NCBI GenBank assembly: GCA_029851415.1 | Contig: CM056741.1 | Span: 161,559,685 to 161,623,684, forward strand | Direction of reading: 5' to 3' | Origin: Eretmocerus hayati | Lineage: Eukaryota; Arthropoda; Insecta; Hymenoptera; Aphelinidae | Length of the DNA stretch: 64,000 bases | Shown: positions 24,601 to 37,500 of the stretch, piece after piece | Numbering within the stretch: position 1 is the stretch's first letter | Layout: each line of letters opens with the position of its first letter | The notes under the pieces: generated by a model | The model's database searches: none | Seen by the model: only the letters and a program-made list of their open reading frames with translations | Told to the model about the DNA's origin: nothing | Translations under genes and position numbers: made by a program

Positions 24601-27600
24601 CATTAAAGGTGTTTCATTTTATTTTGCACATTATTCCCCACGGGACCATTCCCATGACCCCAAATTGCGGGTCATCATGGTCAAAGCAAGTTTTGTAAAT
24701 TTGATATATGAGTACTAGTTCTGAGAGCTTTATCTTATAATTACCGCACCATTGAAAAAAGAGGTGTCGATCTGTTGCTCTCGAGCACACTCATGAGCAT
24801 GAATTTCCAGAACTTTTTCTGTAGTTTTCCACATTGGTATGATCGTAATAACCAGTATTTACTCAAGCACCAATTCTCATCAGGCAACCAAGAAAATTCA
24901 ATGAACATCCCAGGTAACACAAGAACTGACAGAGAAAAATTTCCAAATTTCAGAATATCGAGTATCTGATAAAATATATCGTTAAAATTTGTTGCTTGAC
25001 TCGGTCAGTGACTCTTTCATTATTTCTCTGACTTTAGTGGTAAACTCAAATAAAAGACTGTCACTGGCCTGCGAAAAGTTTTGCAACTCCAATACACCCA
25101 TACATGTATGTATATCCGAGCAAAAGAGTTGCGGTGCTGCCGAACCGGTGTACAAGTAAGGGGTGGGGGGACCATTAATGACATTAACGCTTCTACTTCG
25201 GGCAAACACGGCCCTACATCATCCGAAAGCGGTGGAATAATAAACAATAAATTCTGGTGAAATACGGCGCCGAACAAGCGTAACCCATTTGTTTGCGATA
25301 AACTGACCCCGAAGCTAGTCCGACCAGTATATGCATCGTTATACTTGCAACCGACCTTCTCTGACACGGTTCACCCCTCTCATCTAAAATTATCCTCTCT
25401 CCCATCTCTATCTTTTTTTTCTATCTCTCACTTTTCCTCTCTGATACTCAATGAGTTTATGAATTTTCACATTGCCTAATCCATTTATAGAATGTTTAGA
25501 ATTACCATCATGACTCCTTCATTCATTTTGTCCACTTCAGTCGACATGCTCGATTTACAATATTTGTGACAACTTTTGATTGACGCATGAGAAAAATCTC
25601 AAAAAATCAGATGAATTTCTGGCGATTCTGAAAACGTGTCACCACAAGAATAAAATTCTTAGTCCTATGTTTGTGTTTTAAAGGTGATGGAAAAGAAACA
25701 ACGAAATTGAATTAGTTACTGATTATTTTTGAGCCATAAATTTTTTTGAGACCGGAAAGTGAGGACTTTCTGAGAGGTTTCATCCTTGATCAGAATCTTT
25801 TTTGAGCGTAAACACGATTCTAGACATAAAATGGTCAGTTATTAGCTCATAGGTCATGAAATGTTTGAAAAAAATGTTATAATTTTGGCTGTGTTATGGA
25901 CACTGACCAAAACGTTCATGGCAAGTCTAGAGTTGATGTAGCATTTGTACTAGGATTGACGATAAAGCTCGTTCATTCAAACACAAAAATGAATGGAAAC
26001 ACTGACAAGTATTATGGATGTGATAACAGAAGTGAGTTTCAATTTGAATTATAAACTTAGTCAACTTCAATCAAATCTATGCAACATTCCTCATCGTCAA
26101 TGAAAAAAAAAAGAGTTCGAGTAATTGTTATCCCATCAATGAAGTCGTAAGGTCTCCTTCACCTAATTACACCTAACATTACAATTCATTACAACAATAA
26201 GTGCGCTCAAAACGTGTAACAGGTATTATTGTTTAGGATCACTACTCTTGATAGTAATATTCTTCGAATTTTCAGATTCATTTTCATTTATGAGGCCTCG
26301 ATATTATGAGAATAAACTCAGCGGCTGAAGTCAGTCATACATAAATTCTTATCACTCGGTACAGAACAAACGTATTGTATGACCTAGCCAAAAAACCTAT
26401 CGTCGTATAGGACGAAAATAGCTCATTATTACAAGCATGACTAAATCAATTGTCAAGCAAATTAACAGTCGAGAACGTTACCACTCAAAGACACCATTGG
26501 TTTTTCCAAGGCCTCAGTTCATTGACTTTTCTCATACGTATAATTTTCACGTGGATTCGACTTTTAGTTATCTCAATTGTTTTTTGAACCTGAAGTTTGG
26601 CAATTTTCATTTTGCAGAATGACCGAGATCAGGACAAAAATGTTATTCCTAGTACGACGTCCATGTATTTTGATTATAATCGATTTGTATTTGCTGGAAA
26701 TATGGTCTCATAACTACTTCTCTCCTTATTTTTTTCACTATCTTTGATTTTATTTACACTTTGATGTCGCAATTTTTTGACGCTTGCTCCTCTGCAAAGG
26801 TACTTTAACGGCAGTGCATTTCTAATTCTAACCGCTTTAAAAGCTACCGGTATCAAGCCGCATAAATCAGTCCCGTTCTCGAATTTCCAGCCATAAGCAA
26901 CCAGTATCTTTCTCTATGTTTCTCATTCTCGCTGTCTACCGCCCATTTGCTGAGGACCGGTGCGGATATGTGATGGAAAAAGTTGCGAATCTAGATTTCA
27001 GCATGCGTTAATAAAGTTGAAGTAAAACAGAATTGAGACTTGAAAATTTTGCAGAGAGATGTGGAAATTGGCAGAAAATTAGATGGATGAGATGAACATT
27101 TCGGAAGTATAACTCTTGACGTTTCAAAACGTATCATCTATCAGAAAATTATATTTTATCAAAATAACCAATAATAACGTTTCTTACAAATATCTTTTCG
27201 GCTATGCGAATAACGGACCAGATTGAGAAAGTCAAATCACTATGGAACAGGGGAAATACCAAGAATTGACAATCTCATAAAATTGTAAGAAATTGAGCCA
27301 GAAAATGGATTTTCCGTAAAATTTGATATATTTAGACGATAACATTCATACTCAATTGCGACAATCGTCTGGGACAACATCTGGCTCTATGTGTTTTCCG
27401 TCATAGGTTTTTTTTTTGGCCTCTCAAATTTTCCACGCATAGTTGAAACAGATGTAGATTATCAAATATGCGAATGAGATTAAAAGGACCATGAACTTCT
27501 AGAGCTTTCTCAAGCCTCGTGTGCTTCTAGATATCTGAATTTCCCTGCCTCGAGATTGATAAATTATTCATTAAATAGTCAAATTATATCTTAATCCTCG

Positions 27601-28227
27601 TTTCTCTAATCTAAAGAGCTCAAATAAAATCAATTATTTGCTCAAGATTGAAGAAAATCGTCTGAAAAAATCATACGACACTCATCATCCCATTGCTATA
27701 ATATCTATACAAGATATTAGATATTGCAATGATATTTGCGGCCTTATTACAATCTTCAAGGCCATAAAGTAGAGCAAAGTTAAATGCTTGGAGGGTTCGA
27801 GAAAGCGATCGTTTAAATTCATAACGAGGAATGAATATAAGTTTGCGGAAAGGCTATTGTTAAAGAACAGTAGAGAGTCACGTGCAGTACAGCTAATTAA
27901 ATGACTACCGGAATAATGCAAAGAAAGAGACCTCGGAATCACCTTTAATGATTCCAACATACACATACACATACATCTCATCAAGAAAACATATCCATAT
28001 AACGCTACCAGATTGCCAACCATGTCAAAAATTCAAGATCGTAAAAGTATTGTACAAACGTATCGGGTGAAACATTATTAGCAATAAAAGAACATCTCGT
28101 ATCATCAAGGGTCAAAATTTTAGGCGCGTGTGCGAATCATACTATTATATATCTACGCTATGCATCGTGTCTATTAAGAAATTGGCCCAAGAGCCTATAA
28201 TATGGTACGCACGGACATTTTATATAT

Positions 28228-28230
<3 letters not shown>
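21633..28230. other. Intergenic, no gene supported
   Basis: Long AT-rich stretch. 25.06-25.38 kb is richer in CpG, with overlapping minus frames of 115 and 75 codons that I do not recognise. The frame at 27685-28023 (-) has a hydrophobic composition but no family match. No repeats of note. Confidence 0.55.

Positions 28231-28259
<29 letters not shown>
28231..28259. repeat. TA dinucleotide microsatellite
   Basis: An uninterrupted TA run, preceded by a shorter TATATATAGG stretch. Confidence 0.95.
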
Positions 28260-28261
<2 letters not shown>

Positions 28262-28521
28262 CTGATGGCCGTTTGTCGTCATAAACGTCAGAGAAGAACA
28301 CGATAAAGACGAGATATTTCGCGAGTACGACTGTAGCATAAACTACGACACACAACCGAGGAGGAGGCAAAAATGAAAAAAAAAAAAAAATGTGTAGTAG
28401 TAGAGGTATGGAGAAAGAGAGAAGATTTCAGGTTTGCAAAGCGAGGGGTTTTTCGAAGGCTCAGGCCTCCCTAAATCGCGACATATATCAGCGGAAACGT
28501 CGCGCGTCGTATACCTTTAGG

Positions 28522-28574
28522 GTAGTAATAGTAGTAATACTAGTAGTAGTGGAAATGATATGATGGTAGTAGTG
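28522..28574. repeat. GTA trinucleotide repeat, imperfect
   Basis: GTAGTAATA-type triplets continuing into GGTAGTAGTG after a short break. Confidence 0.8.
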
Positions 28575-29182
28575 TTCCCGAGGGTGGCTCTCACCAGGTG
28601 CTCGATCTGTTCCTCTATCCTTCTCTCTCTTACTTTCTAGATTACCTATATATGCATACATATATCTGATCACGAAAAACGGGTTAAGCGAATCGAGTTG
28701 TATGTGTAAGGGTAACGTCCTAGAGTATACTTATAAGAGAAACCGGTATACCGTGATGGGCCTCACCCACCCTAAAAGAGAAAAGTAGAGACTTGAGATA
28801 CGTAATTAGCCCTCGAGAGGATCATCTGAGACATGTCCAACCTTTCCATTGTACTGTGATTTTTCCATCTGTTGGGCAAGGTAAGTATATTGGGTCGATA
28901 GGGAAGCATTGATTTTGAGAGCAATAATTTATGATGGATAGCGATTGAGATATTTTACCTAGAGAGCTGTCTGTGTAGAGTATGTGATGCACAAGTGAGT
29001 GAGATATTGATGCTTTCAGACAGATAAAAGATATTACAAAAAAATAGAGTCACTATCTACTAGCTCCACGGTTTTTTTTCCTTATCGGAGAGCGGCGTTC
29101 AATAGAGCTTATACTTTCAAATTGGTGACTAAAAATCACAAGCTCGGCTGTTGTTTTGATAGATTAGAATTTGCTTTCGTGT

Positions 29183-29484
29183 AGCGAGAATCATCGCAGA
29201 AGTACCGTACGAGAATCGTCGTACTAGTACCGGGCTAAAATTCGCACTAGTATCATGCGAGAGTCATCGTACTGCTACCGCGCTAGAATAACAGTACTAG
29301 CACCTTGCGAAAATCGCTGAACTTACCTACTAGAATCATCGCACTAGTGTCGTGCGAGGATAATCTAACTAGCACCACGATAGAATCATCGTACTGATAC
29401 CGTAGTAGGCTAATCGCACTAGAACTATACGAGAATTATCGCACTAGTACCACGCAAGAATGGTCGTACTGAAGCCGTACCACA
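29183..29484. repeat. 25-mer minisatellite array, left part
   Basis: Degenerate units of about 25 bp built on GAATCATCGTACTAGTACCG. The array stops exactly at the foldback terminus and resumes on its other side in the same orientation. Confidence 0.85.
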
Positions 29485-31374
29485 ACACAGCCCCACAAAA
29501 AAGTGATCTGAACCTGGGCTTTCACTATGTTATCTTAATGTTTTCTGGGTCACTGATTCCGATCCCGGTGTCGGTTTTTACCGATCACACCGTTTTTTCG
29601 AGATATTGAAGATCAAAGCGAGGGGAAAAATGGAAAATCGCTGAAAATTCTGATATATATGTTTCTCGGATCCGGGAACACGAATCCGATGCTATATTTT
29701 ATTCACGGTCACAAATCTGAGATATCGACTATAACTTGAGTTTTATGATGGAAAATTCGAGTTTTGACATCAGATTTTGAAAGAACACAAAATTCTACGT
29801 CCAAATATGTGTTTTTGAGAACTTCTCAGTGACTTTTAGAAGGTCACACTGCGGAACAATTTAGCACTTGACGAGAATATGATCCACTGACCTGATACAT
29901 GACTCACCAACCCACCGGCCTGGTGAGCTGATGTATGACCTACTAACCTGTACCAACCTCTTCATCTGCCACATGTAGCACCATTCCGTCGGCTGGTGAC
30001 CTATAAGCCCATCGACCTATGTACTAGTCACATCACCCGACGATACGCCTACCGACTCATGTATCTGGCGCATGACCCACTAACTCGCAAACTTGGTGAC
30101 CTCAGATGACCAACAGACCCACTGACTTACATACCTGTCATATAACGCGCCGACCTGACGAATGACCTACTCTATTCATTCGATACATGACACTCCAATT
30201 TGTACATTTGGTGACATTTCGGCAGACTCACAAACCCGATATATGACCTCGTGGACCTACTGACCTGCCGCACAACCCACCAATTTGCTGACTTGCCATA
30301 TGATCTAACGGCCATGTGATGTTTTAGTTCCAATTCTTTGATCAATAAAGAAAACCTGAGTGGGAAACAGTTTCTTGAATGACAGCCTTCATTTCTTCAC
30401 ATCCCTTAGGGATTGTAGTTATATCCTCGCACAGTATGGCGGCAGCATTGTGGGTCTTGTGGCAGATTTTTGAGTCGATGAATGGGTGGGTCATACATCA
30501 GGTCACATGACCGTTAGATCATATGGCAAGTCAGCAAATCGGTGGGTTGTACGGCAGGTCAGTAGGTCGGGGAGTCATATATCGGGTCGGTGAGCTGGTG
30601 GGTCTGTAAGTCTGCCGAAATGTCACCAAACGTACAAGTTGGTGTGTCATGCAGCGAATGAATAGGTCGGGAGATGAGTAGAGATTCGTCAGGTCGGCGC
30701 GTTATGTGACAGGTATGTAAGTCAGTAAGTCTGTTGGTCATCTGAGGTCACCAGGTTTGCGAGTTAGTGGGTCATGCGCCGGATACATGAGTCGGTAGGC
30801 CGACCAGCAGGTCGGCGTATCGTCTGGTGATATGACAAGTACATAGGTCGATGGGTCTATAGGTCTCCAGCCGACGGAATGGTGCTACATGTGTCAGATA
30901 AAGAGGTTGGTAGGTTAGTAGGTCATACATCAGCTCCCCAGGCCGGTGGGTTGGTGAGTCATGCATCAGGTCAGTGGATCATATTCTCGTCAAGTGCTGA
31001 ATTGTTCCGCTGTGTGACCTTCTAAAAGTCACTGAGAAGTTCTCAAAAACACATATTTGGACGTAGAATTTTGTGTTCTTTCAAAATCTGATGTCAAAAC
31101 TCGAATTTTCCATCATAAAACTCAAGTTATAGTCGATATCTCAGATTTGTGACCGTGAATAAAATATAGCATCGGATTCGTGTTCCCGGATCCGAGAAAC
31201 ATATATATCAGAATTTTCAGCGATTTTCCATTTTTTCCCTCGTTTTGATCTTCAATATCTCGAAAAAACGGTGTGATCGGTAAAAACCGACACCGGGATC
31301 GGAATCAGTGACCCAAAACACATAAAGATGACATAGTGAGAGCCCAGGTTCAGACGAATTTTTTGGGGCTGTGT
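29485..31374. mobile_element. Giant foldback element with arms of about 850 bp
   Basis: Left arm about 29485-30322, right arm about 30502-31374, spacer about 180 bp. The ends read ACACAGCCCCA and TGGGGCTGTGT. Over long stretches the arms match with only scattered differences (I estimate roughly 95% or better by eye). The outer half of each arm is complex sequence. The inner half is a degenerate repeat of GACC/TGACC words with a period near 10 bp. No transposase frame and no clear target duplication are visible. It sits inside a 25-mer array, which continues in the same direction on both sides. Superfamily not assigned. Confidence 0.85.
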
Positions 31375-31925
31375 AATCATCGTACTGATACCGTACTAGA
31401 ATGATCACACTGGTGTCATGTGAGAGTCATCGTTAGATCATCGTACTTATACCGCACTAGAATAACAGTACTAGTACCTTACGAGAATCGCCGAACTCAC
31501 CTACTAGAATCATTGCACTAGCGTCGTGCGAGAATAATCCAACTAGCACCATAATAGAGTCATCGTACTGATATCGTACTAGAATCATCGCACCCGAACT
31601 ATACATATACGAAAATTATCGCACCAGTACCGCTCAAGAATGGTCGTACCAAAGCCGTACTAGAATCATCGCACTAAAACTATACATATACGGAAATTAT
31701 CGCACCAGTACCGCTCATGAATGGTCGTACTAAAGCCGTACGAGAATCATCGTACCGATACCTTACTAGAATAATAGTGCTAGTACCTTACGTTTGTTGC
31801 CGAACTAGTACCGTACTAAAATGATCGCGCTCGTGTCATGCGAGAATCATCATACTGCTACCATACGAGAATCATCGTATAAAGCTGTACGATACGAGGA
31901 TCGACCGTACAACTCGCACCGTGCG
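31375..31925. repeat. 25-mer minisatellite array, right part
   Basis: Continuation of the GAATCATCGTACT...GTACCG array, starting immediately after the foldback element's right terminus. A longer variant with CTATACATATACG occurs twice (near 31595 and 31680), a small higher-order repeat. Confidence 0.85.
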
Positions 31926-31956
31926 AAAATTGCCGCGGGAGTCGTCGTCCCTATTT

Positions 31957-32281
31957 TCGGTCTAATTCTACCCAATCTATTCTAGATTGGTCTAGTTAGG
32001 TCTAACTCGACCTAATACGGTCTGGTTTGATCTTATTCCGCCTAATTCGATCCAGTTTGGTCTAGTTTGGTCTGATTCGATCTATTTCGGTCTATTCCCT
32101 GTCTGATTATGTCTAGTTTGGTCTAGTACGGTCTAATACGATGTAACAGTGCGGCCGGGTGCAGTCTGGTACTGACTAGCTGGTTTGTACTCCACTGGCT
32201 CGGTCTGGCCCGGTCAAGTTGGGCCTAGTATTCGATCTGGTTCAGTGTAGTTTGGTCTAGTCCAGTTTGGTCTGGTTAAAA
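31957..32281. repeat. Decameric minisatellite (GGTCTAGTTT-like)
   Basis: A run of about 10 bp words of the form TGGTCTAGTT, CGGTCTAATT and TTGATCTATT. It follows the 25-mer array directly and is related to the array at 21045-21380. Confidence 0.75.
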
Positions 32282-32690
32282 TATATTACGCGATTGTGTA
32301 GGCTATGGGTGGGATTAACTGATCAATCGACTAATTGCACAATCCACTGATCGGTCGTGTGTCATACGTTGTGCGTTGTGCGCCGTGCATCAATGTGTCG
32401 TGTGTGATTGTAAATGCACTGTGACATATCTTCAATTTGTTGCATCATTGAGCATCCTTTCAACATATTGACTATTCGTCAAATGAATCTCTGAATAGTT
32501 CGAGATTTTGGTAGATTCAACTGACCCGTTTTGAAAATTAGAAACAGTTAGTCTGCTAAAATGTGATACATCTATCAGCAAGTAAAAATTCAATATAATA
32601 TCATCGAACTTTGCGAAGTTAAGAGAGACTACTCCTTGACTTCTTGAGTTGATCAGTTCTTACTCTACAACCATCATTATTGAACTAAAT

Positions 32691-32795
32691 AGCATTCTAA
32701 GGACCTCTGACTTATCAAGAATATTCACAAGCCGAACAAGTGTTAGCACGTAAGGCAATAATAACGCTAGTTCTAATCAAGTGAAACATTCTGGA
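32691..32795 (+). repeat. Diverged duplicate, copy 2
   Basis: Contains AGCATTCTAAGGACCTCTGA, ATTCACAAGCCGAACAAGTG and AGGCAATAATAACGCTAG. It pairs with 21508-21632 at roughly 70% similarity by eye. Confidence 0.6.
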
Positions 32796-33772
32796 TCCGA
32801 TCCTTCACATATTAATGACGCATAGGTGCTTCAGCTCCATAAATCGACATAAATGTTGTTAGAATGTATAAAGTATTTTATCGTCATCCAAATTAAGGCA
32901 ATTGAAAATGCTGACTTTCACGGCTTGTATTAGATACAATTCACATCTGAATCGAAATGTGAAGCTATTCCTTTAAATTGCAATGCGAAAATTTCAGAAC
33001 TACTGAGGCTTACTCCCTAATTATTGATGATCTATCTCAAAATGAAATTGGTTGTTCACATGAGTGAAGAAATGATGGAGTGAGACCTATAATATAGATC
33101 ATTTAGAACTTGCTATATCTAGACCACAGTACAGACCAAATTTAGCCAACTTTTGTCCGATCTTCCTCTTTTATCACCTGTTGAAACATCGCAAATCAAT
33201 GCTCTTCTTCAATCATTTCGCATGAAATTTGGTAACTATAAGAAGAGAAGAGGGGCCCAATATTGAATCTGAACTTTTTTGCCAACGAAGACATCCAATG
33301 AATTTCAGTACTTCCTCCGATTCCTTTAGTGTTACAACGCTATACTTGTGGCTCTGACAGACAAGATTCAAGATCATCGAGCGACGTCTTTCAGGATTCA
33401 AGGAAAAAAAAGTGACGCAAGAAATTGTATTGGGTCCGAGGTCAAAGTTCACCAAAAGTGATTTCCTGTAGAGTGCATACGTAATGCATATAGCTAACTA
33501 GAAATTTAATTCACGATTGTTGTCAATGTTTAATGCAGACACAACTACTACGACAAGCGCTGGAAAGCCTAACTACAGTGTAGAAAATATATGTTGCAGA
33601 CAGGTTAACAAGGATAATAACGCGAAGTGAATAATTCAAAGTGAGTACAACTTGAGATTCTTGTGAGATCACTTGAGATCGGAACTTTCAAGTTTAAAAT
33701 TTAAGATTGTCAAGAAAAATCGACCATCTGGTTGAAGAGAAAGAATAACACCATGAAAATGAAATTTTTATA

Positions 33773-34516
33773 CAGTACCGTGCAAGAATTCCTGAACGGT
33801 GGTATTAAATCCTCGCTTGCAAAAACGTTGATTGCTCGAGCCCAGATTGATGTAGAGGAATTTTGAAAAAAGCATCTCAAAGATGAGAAAAAATGCTAAC
33901 TTCTTGTTGTTTGTTGATTTTTCTCTCAGTCTTTCTTGGTAGCTCAAGTAGCTGTAATTTGGACGCGGATAAAGATAGAACAATTTTGCAAAATGCATCT
34001 CGAAGAGCGGAAAAAATGTCATTAGCAATGATTATTTGATCATTTTTTATGTCGTGCGGTTAAGAGTTTGAGAGCTCTCAAAGGAGTCAAACCCGTAGTT
34101 TTTTGCCATTTGCTGCTGTTTTTGCCCGTATTCCATTGAAAATCCGAGAATCTGGCTACTTTGAAATCTCTCACACTCTTATTCGTACGACGTCAAAAAT
34201 AATCAAAAAAATCAAGGCAAATGAGATTTTTTCCTCTCTACAAGATGCTGTCTGTAAGATTGTTCTATCTTTATCCGCGTCCAACTTACAGCCCATATAG
34301 TAAAAACGGGTTTACTTTAAACCTTGAAATCTTACCAGCTATTTGAGGTACCAAGAAGGGCTAAGAGAAAAATCAAGAACCACAAAAAGCTAGGATTTTT
34401 TCTCTTCTTTGAGATGCTTTTCTCAAAATTCCTCCACGTCAATTTGGGCTCGAGCAGTCGAAGTTTTTGCAAGAGAGGATTTCATACCACCATTCAGGAA
34501 TTTTTGCACGGTGCTG
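33773..34516. mobile_element. Tc1-like MITE with long inverted arms
   Basis: The left end CAGTACCGTGCAAGAATTCC follows TA (33771-33772). The right end, read inward, is CAGCACCGTGCAAAAATTCC. Arms of about 260-300 bp (33773-34030; about 34215-34516) match with scattered differences. The right flank is GA rather than TA, probably mutated. There is no transposase; the open frames at 33768-34028 and 34324-34539 are translations of the arms. The CAGT...TA ends fit the Tc1/mariner superfamily. Confidence 0.75.
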
Positions 34517-34560
34517 GACTTTTTCATGAATGTCTTTGATTTGGAAAGAGACTATGCATA

Positions 34561-34576
34561 GGGGGGGGGGGGGGGG
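34561..34576. repeat. Poly-G run (16 bases)
   Basis: Sixteen G in a row shortly after the Tc1-like MITE. Similar runs of 13 (10182-10194) and 12 (17786-17797) occur in the window; homopolymer length may be affected by sequencing error. Confidence 0.9.
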
Positions 34577-37500
34577 TTCAAATCTCTTCCCAGAAAATCA
34601 GACAATGCAAAATTATAATCGTGGAAATTATAGAATTGAAGGAGGTACAATGGTAAAGAAGATTCTCATAAGGATGTCGACGAGGTTAATTCAACAGAAT
34701 GTCTAAATTTATTGAAAGGTAAATATTTTAATATTGTATTGAGTATTCCATAAGAATCAGCTCAAGCCAAAAATTTTCATCGGTAAACGCGCAGTAACCT
34801 TTATTCTAAAAATATTGAACCGCTAGGGTTCATTGAGTTTATATAATTTTATAAAAAAACTTACAGAGTCAATACCCTATCAAAACAAGGTCTATAAAAA
34901 TTCCATTACCCTTCGTCGCCTGATTGATGAATATGTTGACTATCCATCGAGTTATAGATTCTATATACTCATATTAGATAAGAATCATATTCACACGTGT
35001 CATCCGCGTGTAATTAGTTGGACTGACGCAAATGAGTTGAACTAAACGTTAGAAATCGTCTAACCAAATGTAAACGGTATTATTCCTGCCACAGTTTTGT
35101 ATGATTTCCATTATTAACAACTGATGAAACTTTTGATTAGTGAATTGTCAATTTGATTGATTGCTGGCTAATTTTTATAGAAATGTATATTGTTTGAGCG
35201 GATAAAAATTAAAATATGAGGACAATGATCAATCTCGATAAACGAGAAGCTAATTTGAGAAGCAATCAAAATTTTCAATTGGATAAAAAAATATTGTCAA
35301 AAGTCAAACGAAACAGGTGAGTTTGCACTCGGAGGGAACGATTAATTTTATCAATTTGCAAATAAATCAAATGAATATGTGCAAAATTTCTGCTAAGAAC
35401 GCGTCTCGAAACACGTTCATTCATTTGAATTTGCGAACGAGTAACTTGAATAGAATTTCCACGGTTCGAGTGTGAAACACGTTATAATTCAATATCCTGA
35501 CTATTTTAGTCTCCAATATCTCAAGTTTAAATATTTGCTCTAGTAACAACTGACTTATCATATATTCTTTAATTCTAATATCAACTTACGTACATTGAAA
35601 TAATGTTCCCCTCAAATAGTAAGAAGAGACACGAGAATGATAAATCTTCCTGTGCAAGTAAGGATGTTTTAATATTGTAATTTTTTTTTTCTGAGTGAGA
35701 GAGGAAAGGTGAGATGTATCAATAATGAAAGTTTGATCAAGTTCATCAAGTCCTTGATCTTTGTAGATCAATGGCACACAGAATCTATATGAACGAAATG
35801 AAGAAATAATTTGATGTGATTTTTGTGGTTATGATTGCCTGGTTGGTCAAAATCAAAAAAGCTCAAGCAAATTCAGTTTTGCAATCACTCAAAGACGTAT
35901 CACTTACAAAATCTAACTCTGAGTTCACTCGTTTACGCAAAAAAAGATTATTTTTTTCATCTCGAATCTCAATTTTTCGCCGATACTATATCAAATTACA
36001 AGCGAACGAGGTAAAAAAAGATCTGATAGGATTAACAAATAAGATCATGGTATAATACTCATAACAACGGTATAGGATGGTATCACTAAAAAAGCAACTA
36101 CCAATGAAGGGAAGCATAATATAAGAGAAGACGAAGAATAAGAGTAGGTGGTATATAGATTCGACAAAGAGAGTCTCGTTAGCATTCTATTCGCGCGGGA
36201 CATGTATTTCGACGCGATCTTCGGAAGCCGTAGGCGCCGACATTCTTATCCGCAATAAGTGAAGACGACAACGACGACATCGCGCCTCTTCTCTCTACCT
36301 CGTATCGTATATTCTTGCATGAAAATTATGCTAAGCACAGCAGCAGCTTTGCCTGACAGAGTTTCGGCTAATTCGACCGAGCGTCACAAACGATATATAC
36401 TTAAAAGCCACGGCAAGAATTGCCAAAAGGTTCCTGCGGTAAATTGACGCTCCTTGAAATCTTTTTCTGGAAGTCGTAGAATTTACAAAACGAGCTTTAA
36501 AGCTCTCGTTTACTCGGTGTGGCTATTTTGGGAGGATAATATGATAGTGAAACAGCGAAAAACTATTTTTTGATACAGATCGATCAGATCCTCCCCCTGT
36601 CCTCCTCCTGACCGAGTTGACAATTTCTTTTCATTTTCTTCTATGAAAAGGTTTGAATAAAATTATCGGTTTTTGTGGGATTTCCAAACGATTCAGAGGC
36701 TAATCAATTTGATGATTTTTGTCTTCTGTTCAAGCAATCTTAATCTCTATTATAGAGATTATTTTGCTGATTTAATTTGATGATTTTGGTTATATAGTGT
36801 TACGATTCGATCCACGTGTATAGTATAATTCACCTGAAAAATCATCCAATAGCCAGTCATTCATTCATTTGAGGTCATTTTGATTCATGAAATTTCATCC
36901 TGCCACTGCTGGAAGATGTTTTTCGATCAATTGAAAAGATAACACTCGACCAGAAGTAATCGAAATTCTGAAGTGGGATTAATTGAAAAAGATGTCGAAT
37001 TTGAAGTGCTATTAAATTTTTTTCGATGATCTTCACTTCAGAATTCTGACTAAATCCAGACCAGTGTTGATTTCTCAGATTATTTTCAAAAATATCATGA
37101 GTAATTTTGTAGATTTTTCGTCCTTGATGTTTAATATATGAGACCAAATAATCATTTCATATATTTCCAAAAATATCCACAAAAAGTTTGAGTCTCGATT
37201 GAGTACTGTGGAAATTTCTCATGTACTATTGACTGATGCTATTGGCTGAAATCCTGACCAGAAAGTGAGAGTTAGAGAATTTTCAGAATTTGAAAAAGAA
37301 AAGTTTCAAGGTATTACAAGCGGTACTCGAATTAACTATCAAATAATTATAAAATTCGGCACGATCAGTGTCTCAAACAGACACAGCTAAAATTTTAGGG
37401 CCTTTACGAGTCGGGAAGAAAAGTTTTGATCAATTTTTCGTAAAGTTGTGAGGAATGAGCGACACACTCATTTCCAACTATCAGATTCTCACGGAAGAGT

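Noticed and set aside
30559..30966. Two minus frames rich in Thr, His, Pro and Asp
   Set aside because: Readings of the GACC-type repeat in the foldback arm.
33768..34028. 86-codon minus frame, similar to the frame at 34324-34539
   Set aside because: The similarity between the two comes from the inverted arms of the MITE, not from a duplicated gene.
36946..37063. Imperfect inverted repeat around ATTCTGAAGTG
   Set aside because: Arms are short and mismatched, no flanking duplication; could be chance in AT-rich DNA, so not called as an element.
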